Shown: positions 33,364 to 42,701 of the stretch, one piece after another
How the letters are laid out: each line of letters starts with the position of its first letter
Position numbering within the stretch: position 1 is the first letter of the stretch
NCBI GenBank assembly: GCA_963728985.1
Contig: CAVSME010000009.1
Coordinates: 1-64,000 of the forward strand
Source: DASXAI01 sp963728985
GTDB taxonomy: Bacteria > Actinomycetota > Acidimicrobiia > Acidimicrobiales > Ilumatobacteraceae
Length of the DNA stretch: 64,000 nucleotides
Direction: 5' to 3'
Notes under the pieces: generated by a model
The model's input: only the letters and a program-made list of their open reading frames with translations
The model's database searches: none
What the model was told of the DNA's origin: nothing
Program-made: the position numbers and the translations under genes

Positions 33364-34341
33364 TCAGTCGCCGCGCTGCGCCTGCGCCTGAAGGCGCTCG
33401 GCGAGGCCCTCCCGGCGGGCCTTGCGCAGCCCGTACTTCGCCATCAGGCCGTTCGAGACGAGCAGCAGGTTCTTGCGCGGCGGGGCCACGAACCCCCTCG
33501 TGGTGTGCGGCGCGTAGATGGCGGTGCCATCGCCGGCGACGTCGAGCCATCCGGTGAAGACCCGGGTGGCCAAGCCGATGAGCTTCGGCCGGTAGGCATG
33601 AGCAAGGACGCCGGCGCGCCGACCACCGGGCGGCAGCAGGCGGCCCGGATCGACCAGGTGGATGCCGCGCTCGTCGTGACCGGCCAGGCCGATGGCCACG
33701 ACGACCGGATAGCCGTCGGCGCCCCGGTACGCCAGCACTCGATGCGGCAACCCCGTCAGCTGGCCGGCGGCCTTGGCCACGTCGACACGCGGACCGACAC
33801 CGTTCTTCGGCGCCGTCTGCGGCGGAGGTGGCGGCGGGGGCGCCGCTCCGGTCACGACCGGCTCACCACTGGCGTGGAGGTCGGGCCACACCACGAGCCG
33901 CGTGACGGCGATGTCGACGAACACCCGCTCCTGGTAGTACTCGCGCAGCAGGCGGTCCCACACCGCACCCCGCTTGATGTCGCCGAGGTAGCGGGTGGCC
34001 TGCGGGGCGAACGCCTCCAGCCGTTCCTCGGACGGTGTGAGATCGACGGTGGCGTCGCCCTGCACGAGCACGAACGGCGGGCGCGTGCACAATCCGTGCT
34101 GGCGGGCGTGGTACGCCAGCGCCACCTTGGGATCGCGCACGATGCGCTCCAGCTTCTTGCCGAAGCCGAGCGAGGTGGTGAAGCCGACGGCACCGGCGGC
34201 GCGGTCGTCGATGCCGCACGGGGCCACTGCGGTAACGACGGCGCCGCCCGCCGGCGTCACGTAGGCAACGGCGGCGGTGATGTCGCCCCGCAGCACCTCG
34301 TCGACCTCGTCGCTCCACGTGACGGCCACGCCCGCCAGCAT
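33364..34341 (-). CDS. Pyridoxamine 5'-phosphate oxidase-like FMN-binding split-barrel protein
   Basis: Predicted 325 aa. The first 155 residues have the split barrel (VAYVTPAGGAVVTAVAP, GFGKKLERIVRDPKVALAYHA, FVLVQGDATV). A Pro-rich linker (eight Pro in a row) joins a second 150-residue domain of mixed beta structure (LPHRVLAYRGADGYPVVV, AGVLAHAYRPKLIGLATRV) that looks like a degenerate second barrel. Flavin or heme enzyme of unknown substrate. Codirectional with the ABC genes but with its own region between. Confidence 0.85.
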   Translation of the reverse strand: MLAGVAVTWSDEVDEVLRGDITAAVAYVTPAGGAVVTAVAPCGIDDRAAGAVGFTTSLGFGKKLERIVRDPKVALAYHARQHGLCTRPPFVLVQGDATVDLTPSEERLEAFAPQATRYLGDIKRGAVWDRLLREYYQERVFVDIAVTRLVVWPDLHASGEPVVTGAAPPPPPPPQTAPKNGVGPRVDVAKAAGQLTGLPHRVLAYRGADGYPVVVAIGLAGHDERGIHLVDPGRLLPPGGRRAGVLAHAYRPKLIGLATRVFTGWLDVAGDGTAIYAPHTTRGFVAPPRKNLLLVSNGLMAKYGLRKARREGLAERLQAQAQRGD

Positions 34342-34363
34342 GCCTCACCGGTGGGCGCTTGCG

Positions 34364-35098
34364 TCACACCCTGCTGGTGTCGCGGCGATACACGCGCACG
34401 GCGATGCGGGTCAGCACCGCCGTCCAGACGCCGATCACCAGCCAGCCCCGCAGCGGCCAGCCATCGCCACTGAGCGCCGACTGGCCCGCCTGCACGAGCC
34501 AGTACGACGGCAGCCCCTGGGCGATGTCATGCAGGGCGCCGCTGCTGGCGATCGGTCCCCACGCCCCGCCGAGCAGCGCGAACAGCGCGGTGATGCCGCC
34601 CATGGCGGGGCCCATGGAGTCGACGGTCAGCAGATGGCCGAGGAGGATGCCGAGGACGGCGAAGGGCACGAGCCCGACGAGGAGGAGTCCGGTCATCGTG
34701 AACCAGCTCCCCACCGACAGTCGCACACCGAGCAGCGTGCCGGCGAGGTAGAGCAGCCCGATGGTGAGCGCCGCCATCGAATAGCCGGTCACGATCTTGG
34801 CGCGGAAGTAGGCGCGCGTCGGCAGCGGCGTGATCCGCAACTGGCGGTTCCAGCCGACCGACCGCTCCCCCGCGATCCGGGCCCCGCTCGCCATCACCGC
34901 CATCATCGAGCCCCAGGCCGCCATGCCCGTCATGTAGTAGAGCGGGAAGGCGATGCCGCCTAACTGCTGATCGCGATTCGGGCCCGCCACCAAGAAGAAC
35001 AAGATGATGGGGAAGGCCAGCGAGAAGATGAAGAAGCGGGTGCTGCGGAACGTCCGCAGCATCTCGTAGCGGGTGTAGGTGGCGGTGGCGGTGCTCAT
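34364..35098 (-). CDS. ABC-2 type transporter permease
   Basis: Predicted 244 aa with six membrane segments (FFIFSLAFPIILFFLVAG to LRGWLVIGVWTAVLTRIAV), typical for ABC-2 export permeases. Its start overlaps the end of the ATPase gene by 4 bases (ATGA), so the two are translationally coupled. Substrate unknown; such pairs export drugs, lipids or polymers. Confidence 0.93.
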   Translation of the reverse strand: MSTATATYTRYEMLRTFRSTRFFIFSLAFPIILFFLVAGPNRDQQLGGIAFPLYYMTGMAAWGSMMAVMASGARIAGERSVGWNRQLRITPLPTRAYFRAKIVTGYSMAALTIGLLYLAGTLLGVRLSVGSWFTMTGLLLVGLVPFAVLGILLGHLLTVDSMGPAMGGITALFALLGGAWGPIASSGALHDIAQGLPSYWLVQAGQSALSGDGWPLRGWLVIGVWTAVLTRIAVRVYRRDTSRV

Positions 35099-36015
35099 CG
35101 TGCGTCCTCCATGACGTCGTCGGCAGCGTCGGGTTCGCCGGTGAGCTCCAGGAACGCTTCCTCCAAGCCGGCGCCCCGCACCTCGATGTCCCGGGCCTCG
35201 GGGTAGCGCTCGAGCAGCGCCCGTAGGGCCCGGTCGGAGTCGGTGCAGGCGAGCAGCACGGCCTCGCCGTGACGATCGGCGTTCACCACGCCAGGGAGGG
35301 CGCCGAGCGGGGCGAGATCAGGTATGGGGAGGGTGGCCCGGATCTGGCGGCCGCCCACCTTGGCCTTGATCTCCGTGGCGGGACCGTCGGCCACGACCCG
35401 ACCCCGGGCCATCAGCACGATGCGGTCGGCGTAGGCGTCGGCCTCTTCCAGGTAGTGCGTGGCGAACACGATGGTCTTGCCCCGCGACGCGAACTCCCGC
35501 ATCGTCGTCCAGAAGTGGTGGCGCCCTTCGACGTCCATCGCTGCGGTCGGCTCGTCGAGCACGAGCAAACGGGGGTTGGCGACGAGAGCGGCGGCGAAGC
35601 GCACCCGCTGCGTCTGCCCGCCCGACAGCTTCTGGGTGCGGCGGTTGGCCACCTCGGTCGTGCCGGTGAGCGCGAGGACCTCGTCCACGTCGAGCGGGTC
35701 GGGGTAGAGCGACGCCATCATCGTGACCAGCTCCCGCACGCTGAGGTCGCGGATGAGCAGGCCGACCTGCAGCATCGCCCCGACGATGCCGGCATCGACC
35801 GCCGCCTCGGGGGTCTGACCGAAGATGCGCACCTGGCCGCGGTCGGGCCGAGCGAGGCCGAGCATCATGTCGATGGTGGTGGACTTGCCGGCGCCGTTCG
35901 GGCCGAGCAACGCCACGGTCTGGCCGGCGTCGATCGAGATGCTCACGTCGCGCACGGCCTGGACCCGCCCGTAGGACTTGGCCAGGCCGTGCAACTCGAT
36001 GCCGTCTGCTGTCAT
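35095..36015 (-). CDS. ABC transporter ATP-binding protein
   Basis: Predicted 306 aa with Walker A GPNGAGKST, signature LSGGQTQRV, Walker B LLVLDEPTAAMD and a His switch in FATHYLEEADAY. The 80-residue C-terminal extension (ATLPIPDLAPLGALPGVVN) is like that of DrrA-type drug exporters. Works with the permease it overlaps. Confidence 0.95.
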   Translation of the reverse strand: MTADGIELHGLAKSYGRVQAVRDVSISIDAGQTVALLGPNGAGKSTTIDMMLGLARPDRGQVRIFGQTPEAAVDAGIVGAMLQVGLLIRDLSVRELVTMMASLYPDPLDVDEVLALTGTTEVANRRTQKLSGGQTQRVRFAAALVANPRLLVLDEPTAAMDVEGRHHFWTTMREFASRGKTIVFATHYLEEADAYADRIVLMARGRVVADGPATEIKAKVGGRQIRATLPIPDLAPLGALPGVVNADRHGEAVLLACTDSDRALRALLERYPEARDIEVRGAGLEEAFLELTGEPDAADDVMEDAR

Positions 36016-36087
36016 GGTTCAACTGTGCCGAGCGGCGAGGCCCTTGGGGAGGGCACCGCCGCGCGAATCGGCCATGACACTTGTGAT

Positions 36088-36152
36088 GGCGCCGCAGTGC
36101 GGCGCCAGGGGCAGCCGCTGGCGGGGATTGTTCGAGAGGGCGAGCGGAGAGG
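36088..36152 (+). repeat. Repeat D, copy 1
   Basis: Begins with the 19-base palindrome GGCGCCGCA-G-TGCGGCGCC and continues with GGGGCAGCCG and GGATTGTTCGA. Its counterpart at 47066 has the same plan with changed but still pairing stem bases. Confidence 0.75.
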
Positions 36153-36203
36153 TGCTGGCGATCGGCGCGGACGGGGCCGGTGGCCACGATCCGTGAGCGA
36201 CGT

Positions 36204-36262
36204 TGGGTGCCGATCCGGTCATGGGTGCCGATCGGCCCGCCAGGCGAGGCAATCGGCACCCA
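36204..36262 (+). repeat. Repeat B, copy 1 (59 bp)
   Basis: Two direct GTGCCGAT boxes and one inverted ATCGGCAC box around CCCGCCAGGCG. Aligns without gaps to 57298-57356 (44 of 59 identical), with paired changes in the stem. Confidence 0.85.
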
Positions 36263-36331
36263 AACCGATGCTCGACACGGGCCGAGCAGCCTCATCGCCC
36301 TCGGATCGGCTCTTCACCTGTCCGCTCGCCC

Positions 36332-36352
36332 TCCGAGCGCAGCGCGTCAGGA
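36332..36352 (+). repeat. Repeat D tail, extra copy
   Basis: TCCGA-GCGCAGCG-GTCAGGA matches 47107-47128 except for one base change and one missing A. Confidence 0.6.
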
Positions 36353-36370
36353 CCAGGCCGAGCGCCAGAC

Positions 36371-37082
36371 TCAGAACACTTCGTCGAAGAGATCGAGCAT
36401 GGCCCGCCAGGAACGCATGTCCGTGGGCTGGTGGTAGGCGATGCCCGGCATGCCGAGGGCGCTGGCCCGCTCGTTGGTGAAGCTGTGCGCAGCGCCGCCA
36501 TAGAGGTTCATCCGCCAGTCCACGTCGCCGGCCCGCATCTCCTCTTCGAAGGCCAGGCGCTGCTCGGGCGGGATGATGGGGTCCTCGGCCCCGATGAGCA
36601 CCAGGATCTTGCCCACGATGTTGCGGGCGTCCTCGGGCCGCGCCGTCGCCAGGCCGGCGTGGAACCCGACCACGGCCTTCAGGTCGGCCCCGCCCCGAGC
36701 CAGCTCGAGCGACATGGTGCCGCCGAAGCAGAAGCCGATGGCGGCGACGCGGCGACGCGTCGGTCTCGGGCTGGCGGAGCAGCACGTCCAGCCCTGCCTG
36801 CCCGAGCGCCCGGGTCTTGACCGGATCACCCATGAGCGGCCCGAGGCGGGCCATCACCTGATCCATCGGCACGGGCTTGCCCCCACCGTGGTAGTCGAGG
36901 GCAAACGCCACGTAGCCGAGGCCGGCGAGCCGCAGCGCGCGCTGCTTGGCGTTGTCGTCGAGGCCCGGACCCTCGTGGCAGACCAGCACCCCTGGGCGGG
37001 TGCCCTCCAGTTGATCGTCGACCGCCAGCTGACCGATGAGCTGCAGGCCCTCGGCCTCGTACTCGATGTCCTCGATGCGCAC
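36371..37082 (-). pseudogene. Dienelactone hydrolase family protein, one frameshift
   Basis: About 236 aa once one base near 36750 is dropped. Catalytic residues are all present: nucleophile Cys in GFCFGG, Asp in LIGAEDPIIPPEQ, His in YGGAAHSF. N-terminal EYEAEGLQLIGQLAV and GPGLDDNAKQRALRLAGLGY are standard. These alpha/beta hydrolases open dienelactones in the modified ortho-cleavage pathway or hydrolyse other esters. GTG 37082 has GGGAAGG upstream. The shift occurs in a GTCGCC-rich stretch where CCGC repeats; dropping one C gives DASRVAAIG. Confidence 0.85.
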
Positions 37083-37206
37083 GACCTTCCCCTCTCGTCG
37101 GCGCAGGGATATCACGCCGGTGGCCGCGCGCGCGAGTCCGGCGGGCGCCCCGGATCAGCCATCGACCTAACAGTCAAGTGTCGGCAACCCTGAAGACCCG
37201 GCGTTC

Positions 37207-38622
37207 CTAGCGGAGCGTCGGGGTGATGGCGTCGAGGTGACGTTCCATGCGGCGCTGGGCCCGCACCGGGTCGTGCTCGGCGATGGCCCGCATGATCGTC
37301 GAGTGGGCCCGCCAGACGATCTCGGCGCTCTCCCGACTGGGCACGCCCCCGCGCTCCTCCGTGAGCCGGATGAGCACGAGGATGAACAGCAGCACGGCGC
37401 GGTTGCCGGTCAGCTCGGCGATCATGCCGTGCCACGCGTGACTGGCCTGACCCACCACCTCGATCTGGGCGTCGCGCTCCGCCGCCAGCATCGCCTCGAG
37501 CTGCTCGATGTGGCGGGGGTCGAACGATGTCGCCGCCAGGTGCACGGTGGCCACCTCGAGGGCGCAGCGGACCTCGAAGAGCTGCTGGCGGTCCATCCGC
37601 TGGAAGTCCAGGTGCACGGCCATGGCCTCGGCCACGGCGTCGATCGACGGCGCCGCCACGAACACGCCGCCGCCCGGGCCCCGCCTGGTCGTCACCACCT
37701 GGTGGAACTCGAGCAGCCGGATGGCCTCGCGGATGACGGCCCGGCTGGCCTCGTGGCGGGCCATCAGCTTGGCCTCGGACCCGAGCAGCTCGCCGACGGG
37801 CCATCCCCGGTCGACGATGTCGGCGAGGATGTGCATGGCGATCTGGCCACCGAGCTTCGTGCCCGGGAAGTCACGGTTGGGGTCGCCGATGGTGACCGTG
37901 GCCCGCCCGCGCCGGCTCAGCAGGAACCCCTCGATCTCCTCGAGGTGCTGGCGCATGGCCAACCGGGCCCCGACCGGGTCGCGCGAGCAGATGGCGTCGA
38001 CGACGCGGACGTGCGCCGCCATCGTGGCCTGCCGCTCCTGGCGCCGCTTGGCGACCGAGCGCCGTCCGGACGCCCCGTAGAGCACGGTGATCCGGCTGAT
38101 GATCTTCACGAACAGCACGATGCCCGGGTTGCCGGTGAGGCCGGCGACCACGTCGTGCAGCTCCCACTGGTCGGTGCGGTCGTTGAGGCGGCTGGTGGCG
38201 CCGGCCAGCCAGGCCCGGAGCTGCTCGAGCTCGGCGTCGGTGGCCCGCGTAGCGGCCAGCTCGACGGCCATCTCCTCCACGATGCGGCGGGCGCCGAGCA
38301 CCTCCTCCAGCTTCACCCGGTCGTAGGCGAAGTACACCAGGGCCGCACTGGTGACGGCAGTGGCGTTCGGAGCCGACACCACGAGGCCGCCGCCAGGGCC
38401 CTGGCGCATGCGGGCCACGCCCAGGTATTCCACGATCCTCACTGCTTCCCGCAGCACGGCGCGGCTGACGCCGTAGCGCTCCATGAGCTCGGGCTCGGCC
38501 CCCAGGACCCGCCCGACGGGCCAGCCGTTGGCGACGATGTCGGCTCGGATCACGGACGCCACCTGCTCGGCCCGCTTGACCTTGTCGCGGCGGACCACGA
38601 CGGTCGGCGAGGTCACGAGCAC
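37207..38622 (-). CDS. Tandem double FadR/GntR-type transcriptional regulator
   Basis: Predicted 471 aa made of two complete GntR/FCD units. Unit 1 has a winged helix (EPELMERYGVSRAVLREAVR, GPGGGLVVSAP) at about 20-90 and an FCD helix bundle to 230. Unit 2 repeats it (EAKLMARHEASRAVIREAIR, GPGGGVFVAAP) at about 260-330 with its own FCD to 471. Each FCD has its own effector pocket. A single FadR forms a dimer, so this may act as a built-in heterodimer. It is divergent from the SIP-like gene and probably controls it or itself. Confidence 0.9.
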   Translation of the reverse strand: MLVTSPTVVVRRDKVKRAEQVASVIRADIVANGWPVGRVLGAEPELMERYGVSRAVLREAVRIVEYLGVARMRQGPGGGLVVSAPNATAVTSAALVYFAYDRVKLEEVLGARRIVEEMAVELAATRATDAELEQLRAWLAGATSRLNDRTDQWELHDVVAGLTGNPGIVLFVKIISRITVLYGASGRRSVAKRRQERQATMAAHVRVVDAICSRDPVGARLAMRQHLEEIEGFLLSRRGRATVTIGDPNRDFPGTKLGGQIAMHILADIVDRGWPVGELLGSEAKLMARHEASRAVIREAIRLLEFHQVVTTRRGPGGGVFVAAPSIDAVAEAMAVHLDFQRMDRQQLFEVRCALEVATVHLAATSFDPRHIEQLEAMLAAERDAQIEVVGQASHAWHGMIAELTGNRAVLLFILVLIRLTEERGGVPSRESAEIVWRAHSTIMRAIAEHDPVRAQRRMERHLDAITPTLR

Positions 38623-38714
38623 GCCGGGCCGGTCCCGTCACGACCTCGAGGTGGAGCGCAGCCCGTCATGCCGCTCGCACGCTACCGCCCGTTCACCACC
38701 GTTCGGGTCACTGT

Positions 38715-38726
38715 TAGGCCGTCCTA
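38715..38726. promoter_or_regulatory. Candidate operator TAGG-CCGT-CCTA
   Basis: A short inverted repeat lies between the divergent FadR-type and SIP-like genes and overlaps TACTAT, a possible -10 of the rightward gene. It is a natural place for autoregulation; evidence is position and symmetry only. Confidence 0.4.
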
Positions 38727-38730
38727 CTAT

Positions 38731-39170
38731 ATGGAAGTAAGTCACCCTGCGATCCGTACCTACGTGGCGAGGGTGCAGGCCGTCGCCCGCCGCACGCCCG
38801 GGGCGCCCCGACCTGACGGTGGACGGCTCGTTCACGTGGGAGCACTACCAGACCCTGCCCGAGCGACCCGCCCGCCGACACCCGCTGGTTCCTCCTCGTG
38901 GCCGACGACACCGGGCTGCCGGCGCTGTCTCGCATCCTCGCCTGGCTGCCGGTCGGGGTGCCGGCCCGGGCCATCGTGGAGGTGGCCGACGCCGTGCGCG
39001 AGATCAGCTTCCTCGACGGCACGCCCTACGCGTGGGGCGGCGGCGACAGCTGGACCATGACCGCCGTGCGCCGCTACCTCCGGCGGGTGCAGGGGCTGCC
39101 CCGCCGTTCGGTGGGCATGACCCCCTACTGGCGCAGCCCCAACCACGTCGACGCCGACGACGACCGCTGA
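38731..39170 (+). pseudogene. Siderophore-interacting-protein-like NAD(P)H domain, two frameshifts
   Basis: Three frames join into one protein of about 145 aa: HPAIRTYVARVQAVARRTPG, then LTVDGSFTWEHYQTLPERP, then DTRWFLLVADDTGLPALSRI with AWGGGDSWTMTAVRRYLRR and SVGMTPYWRSPNH. The last part matches the NAD(P)H-binding end of siderophore-interacting proteins; the FAD half is very short. Each join needs one base removed (C-runs near 38810 and 38868). The start at 38731 is tentative. Confidence 0.7.
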
Positions 39171-39220
39171 GGTCGTACTGACGCGACTTATCAACCGTGA
39201 GCGCGTCTATCGCGCATCAG
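39171..39220 (-). repeat. 50-bp intergenic repeat A, copy 2
   Basis: Complement of 19261-19310 with 6 mismatches. Between convergent genes, as is copy 1. Confidence 0.85.
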
Positions 39221-39228
39221 TTCGGCGC

Positions 39229-40779
39229 TCAGACGATCGTCGAGATGTGGCCCTGCCAGTAGCGGTCGCGCAGCAGGCGCTTGTAGAGCTTGCCCGTCGG
39301 TAACCGCGGGAGCTCGTCGACGAAGTCGATCGAGCGGGGCGCCTTGAAGTGGGCCAGGTTCTCTCGGCAGAACGCGATCAGCTCCCGCTCCAGCTCGGGC
39401 CCGGGCTCCACCCCGGCGGCCGGCTGCACCACGCCCTTCACCTCTTCGCCGAGGTCCTCGTTGGGCACGCCGATCACGGCGGCGTCGAGCACCTTCGGGT
39501 GGGTGATGAGGAGGTTCTCCGTCTCCTGCGGGTAGATGTTCACGCCACCCGAGATGATCATGTACGTCTTGCGGTCGGTGAGGTACAGGTAGCCCTCCTC
39601 GTCGAGGTAGCCCACGTCGCCCACCGTGCTGGTGTTGCCGTCGCCGATGCGGGACTCGGCCGTCTTGGCCGGGTCGTTGTAGTACTGGAAGTTCGTCGCG
39701 CCGCGGAACCAGACGGTGCCGGGGGTGCGGGTCGGGCACTCGTTGAGGTCCTCGTCGAGGATGACCACCTCCCCCAGGATCGCCTGGCCCACCGTGCCCT
39801 TGTGGGTCAGCCACTGGTCGCTCGTGCAGAACGTGATGCCGTTGGCTTCGGTGGCGCCGTAGTACTCGTAGATGATCGGACCGAACCAGTCGATCATCTG
39901 CTCCTTGACCGGCACCGGGCACGGCGCGGCGGCGTGCACGATCGCTTCGAGCGACGAGACGTCGGCGCCGCGGCGGACGTCCTCGGGCAGCTTGAGCAAC
40001 CGGGAGAACATGGTGGGCACGACCTGCGAGGTGGTCACTCGGTAGCGGGCGACGAGGTCGAGGTACTGCGCGGGATCGAAGTACTCCATGATCACCGCCG
40101 TGGCGCCGAGCCGCAGCGAACCCGACAGGTTGCCGAGCGGCGCCGAGTGGTACAGCGGCGCCGGCGACAGGTACGTCATGCCCTCGCGCAACTGGAAGAC
40201 CTTGGCCACGAAGTCCATGAGCGCCAGTTGCTCACCGGGCGCAACGTCGGGCAGGGGGCGCATGATGCCCTTCGGGCGGCCGGTCGTGCCCGACGAGTAG
40301 AGCATCGCTGCGCCGAGCTGCTCGTCGCCGATCGGCTCGGCGGGATACGCCGCGGTGGCCTCGACGTAGGCCTCGAACGGTGCATCAGGAGCATCCACAT
40401 CGACCATGAGCCAGCGCTGCACGTTGGGGCACCGCTCGGGCAGCTGCATCGCCACCTCGCGCTTCGCTGCCGAGGTGACGACGACCCGCGCTTCGCAGTC
40501 GTTGATGATGTAGGCGACTTCGTCGGGTGACAGGTACGAGTTGACGCACGTGTAGTAGAGCCCAGCGCGCTCCCCCGCTGAACAGCATTCGAGGAAGCGG
40601 GGGTTGTTCTCCATGAAGATCGCCATGTGATCGAGCCGGCCGAGCCCGACGTCGCGCAGCAGCTGCGCCAGCCGGTTCGCTCTCGCCTCGAACTCCCCGT
40701 ACGTCACGCCCTCGCCGGTGCCGGCCATGATGAAGGCGAGCTTGTCGGGATGGTCGGTCGCATGTGCCCCGGGATACAT
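39229..40779 (-). CDS. Acyl-CoA synthetase (AMP-forming)
   Basis: Predicted 516 aa. AMP-binding motif YSSGTTGRPKGI, YEYYGATEANGITF (A5), GDVGYLDEEGYLYLTDRKTYMIISGG (A7-A8) and the catalytic Lys in LPTGKLYKRLL are intact. Activates a carboxylic acid to its CoA ester; the substrate (fatty, steroid side-chain or aromatic acid) is not predictable. The likely entry step for the CoA-based catabolism encoded to its right. VOC gene upstream in the same direction. Confidence 0.95.
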   Translation of the reverse strand: MYPGAHATDHPDKLAFIMAGTGEGVTYGEFEARANRLAQLLRDVGLGRLDHMAIFMENNPRFLECCSAGERAGLYYTCVNSYLSPDEVAYIINDCEARVVVTSAAKREVAMQLPERCPNVQRWLMVDVDAPDAPFEAYVEATAAYPAEPIGDEQLGAAMLYSSGTTGRPKGIMRPLPDVAPGEQLALMDFVAKVFQLREGMTYLSPAPLYHSAPLGNLSGSLRLGATAVIMEYFDPAQYLDLVARYRVTTSQVVPTMFSRLLKLPEDVRRGADVSSLEAIVHAAAPCPVPVKEQMIDWFGPIIYEYYGATEANGITFCTSDQWLTHKGTVGQAILGEVVILDEDLNECPTRTPGTVWFRGATNFQYYNDPAKTAESRIGDGNTSTVGDVGYLDEEGYLYLTDRKTYMIISGGVNIYPQETENLLITHPKVLDAAVIGVPNEDLGEEVKGVVQPAAGVEPGPELERELIAFCRENLAHFKAPRSIDFVDELPRLPTGKLYKRLLRDRYWQGHISTIV

Positions 40780-40809
40780 GAGCGCGGAGCCTAACCAGGG
40801 GGACCCGCG

Positions 40810-41193
40810 TCAACGCGAGGCGCCCACCAGCTCCACTTCGAAGCCGTCGCCGTCCTCGAGGTAGGCCACCTCGGCGCCGCCGGCGATGGGGTGGCGGTCG
40901 ACCGGAAGCGCCGTCCACCCGTGCTCGGGCGCGTCGGCCACGATGCCGGCGAGCGACTCGTCGCCCGGCAGCGTGAAGGCCACGTGGTTGAGCCCCGGCC
41001 GGAACCGGCTGTGCAGCATGCCCGGCACCATGTCCGCCGACTGCTCCAGCACGAGCGCGAAGCCGCCTTGGCGGAACAGCAGGAGGTGGTCGAACGTGCG
41101 GTCGAGCTCGTAGCCGAGGCGGTCGAGCAGCCACCGCCACGGCCCGGCGGCCCGTTCGAGGTCCGGTACCCACAGCGTGAGGTGGTGCAGCAC
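40810..41193 (-). CDS. VOC (glyoxalase) family protein
   Basis: Predicted 127 aa from GTG 41193. LHHLTLWVPDLERAAGPWRW and NHVAFTLPGDESL with a late YLEDGDGFEVELVG are a standard single-domain VOC with His, His and Glu as likely metal ligands. Small isomerase, epimerase or lyase of unknown substrate. Upstream of the acyl-CoA synthetase, 30 bases apart, probably one operon. Confidence 0.88.
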   Translation of the reverse strand: MLHHLTLWVPDLERAAGPWRWLLDRLGYELDRTFDHLLLFRQGGFALVLEQSADMVPGMLHSRFRPGLNHVAFTLPGDESLAGIVADAPEHGWTALPVDRHPIAGGAEVAYLEDGDGFEVELVGASR

Positions 41194-41275
41194 GAGCCGA
41201 GGGTAACGAGCAGCCCACCTACTAGCGTGCAGCTGTCGCGCCGTGGGGAGCGCGCGTCGGAGAAGGAGCAGAGCC

Positions 41276-42658
41276 ATGCTGACTGGCGAGCAGTACCTGT
41301 CATCCCTGGACGACGGCCGGCTGACCTACTTCGAGGGACACCAGGTCAAGGACATGCTCGCCGAGCCCGCCTTCGAGGTGCCCGCCCGCGCGATCGCCGC
41401 CGGCTACGACCGCTGCTACGACCCGACGCCCGGCGCCACCAACCCGTTGGTCGTCGCGCCCCGGTCGGCGCATGAGCTGCGCGAGCGCGCCGACACCATC
41501 CACACGATGGACCTCGCCCTCAACGTCACGTACCAGTCGCTCATGACGCTGCTGACGGCGGCACCGCGGCTCAAGGGCGTCGACCCGATCTACAAGGACC
41601 GCTTGCAGGCCTACGTGGACGACGCCATCACCGCCGACGTGCGCATCGCCGAGTGCATCACCGACGCCAAGGGCAACCGCAGCCTCGCCCCCGGCCGCCA
41701 GGACGATCCCGACGCGTACGTGCACGTGGTCGACCGGCGCAAGGACGGCGTCGTGATCCGGGGCGCCAAACTCCATATCAGCGGCGCATCGCTGTGCCAC
41801 GACCTCCTCGTGATGCCCACCAAGGCGATGAAGCCGGGCGAGGAGCAGTACGCCATCACGTGCGCCGTGCCCGTCAGCTCGCCCGGTGTGCGCATCATCA
41901 ACACGACGTATCACCCGAAGGGCGAGGACATCCGGCACTTCCCGGTGAGCAGCCGCCTCAGCATGCCCGACGGCTTCGTGATCTTCGACGACGTGTTCGT
42001 TCCCGACGAGCGCGTCTTCCTCGACGGCGAGGCCGCCAACGCCGCGGTGTTCGCCCACTCCCTCGGCCTGTGGGAGCGCCTCGGCGGCATCACCGCCATG
42101 GTCCACCAGGCCGACGAGCTGGTGGGGCTGGCCCAGCTCATCGCCGAGGCGAACGGCCTCGCTGGGACATCCCACATCCGCGAGAAGATCGACGAGATGG
42201 CCATCCACGCCACGCTGCTGCGGGCGGGCATGGAAGCGGCGCTGGCCCACGCCCAGGCGACGCCCGAGGGCTTCTACTACCCCGACGAGCTGTTCACGAA
42301 CGCCGCCAAGTACCAGGGCGCCGCCGAGTTCGGCCGCATGGTGCGGCACCTGCACGACATCGCCGGTGGCGCGGTGCTCACGTCGCCGTCGATCGCCGAC
42401 CTCGAGAACCCTGACACCCACAGCTACGTCGAGAAGTACATGAGCACCGGCGCCGAGAGCGACGCCGAGGAGCGCCTGCGCCTGTTCCACGCCATCCGCG
42501 ACCTCACCGCCGACGCCTACGGCGGCTGGCACCTCGTGACCAACCTCCAGTCGGGCGGCGGCCTGTTCGCCCAGCGCATCGTGACCCGGCGCCACTACGA
42601 CATGGAGCGGGCCAAGAGCTACGCCCGTCACGCCGCTGGGATACCCGAGAAGGGCTGA
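41276..42658 (+). CDS. 4-hydroxyphenylacetate 3-hydroxylase / 4-hydroxybutyryl-CoA dehydratase-type flavoprotein
   Basis: Predicted 460 aa from ATG 41276 (AGAAGGAG upstream). MLTGEQYLSSLDDGR and the acyl-CoA-dehydrogenase-like middle (KDGVVIRGAKLHISGASLCHD) belong to the HpaB superfamily. It could be a reduced-flavin monooxygenase or a dehydratase; the four-iron-cluster Cys/His ligands of the dehydratase cannot be assigned from inspection, so I leave this open. The SDR gene follows 43 bases later, same direction. Confidence 0.85.
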   Translation: MLTGEQYLSSLDDGRLTYFEGHQVKDMLAEPAFEVPARAIAAGYDRCYDPTPGATNPLVVAPRSAHELRERADTIHTMDLALNVTYQSLMTLLTAAPRLKGVDPIYKDRLQAYVDDAITADVRIAECITDAKGNRSLAPGRQDDPDAYVHVVDRRKDGVVIRGAKLHISGASLCHDLLVMPTKAMKPGEEQYAITCAVPVSSPGVRIINTTYHPKGEDIRHFPVSSRLSMPDGFVIFDDVFVPDERVFLDGEAANAAVFAHSLGLWERLGGITAMVHQADELVGLAQLIAEANGLAGTSHIREKIDEMAIHATLLRAGMEAALAHAQATPEGFYYPDELFTNAAKYQGAAEFGRMVRHLHDIAGGAVLTSPSIADLENPDTHSYVEKYMSTGAESDAEERLRLFHAIRDLTADAYGGWHLVTNLQSGGGLFAQRIVTRRHYDMERAKSYARHAAGIPEKG

Positions 42659-42701
42659 CAGCCACTTCGTGCCGTCGGCCATCTGTGGTTACTGTGCGCC
42701 G

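Larger units (their letters stand above)
36016..36370. other. Intergenic stretch with three palindromic repeats
   Basis: Carries repeat D copy 1 (36088-36152), repeat B copy 1 (36204-36262) and a partial copy of the repeat D tail (36332-36352). No gene. Confidence 0.8.
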
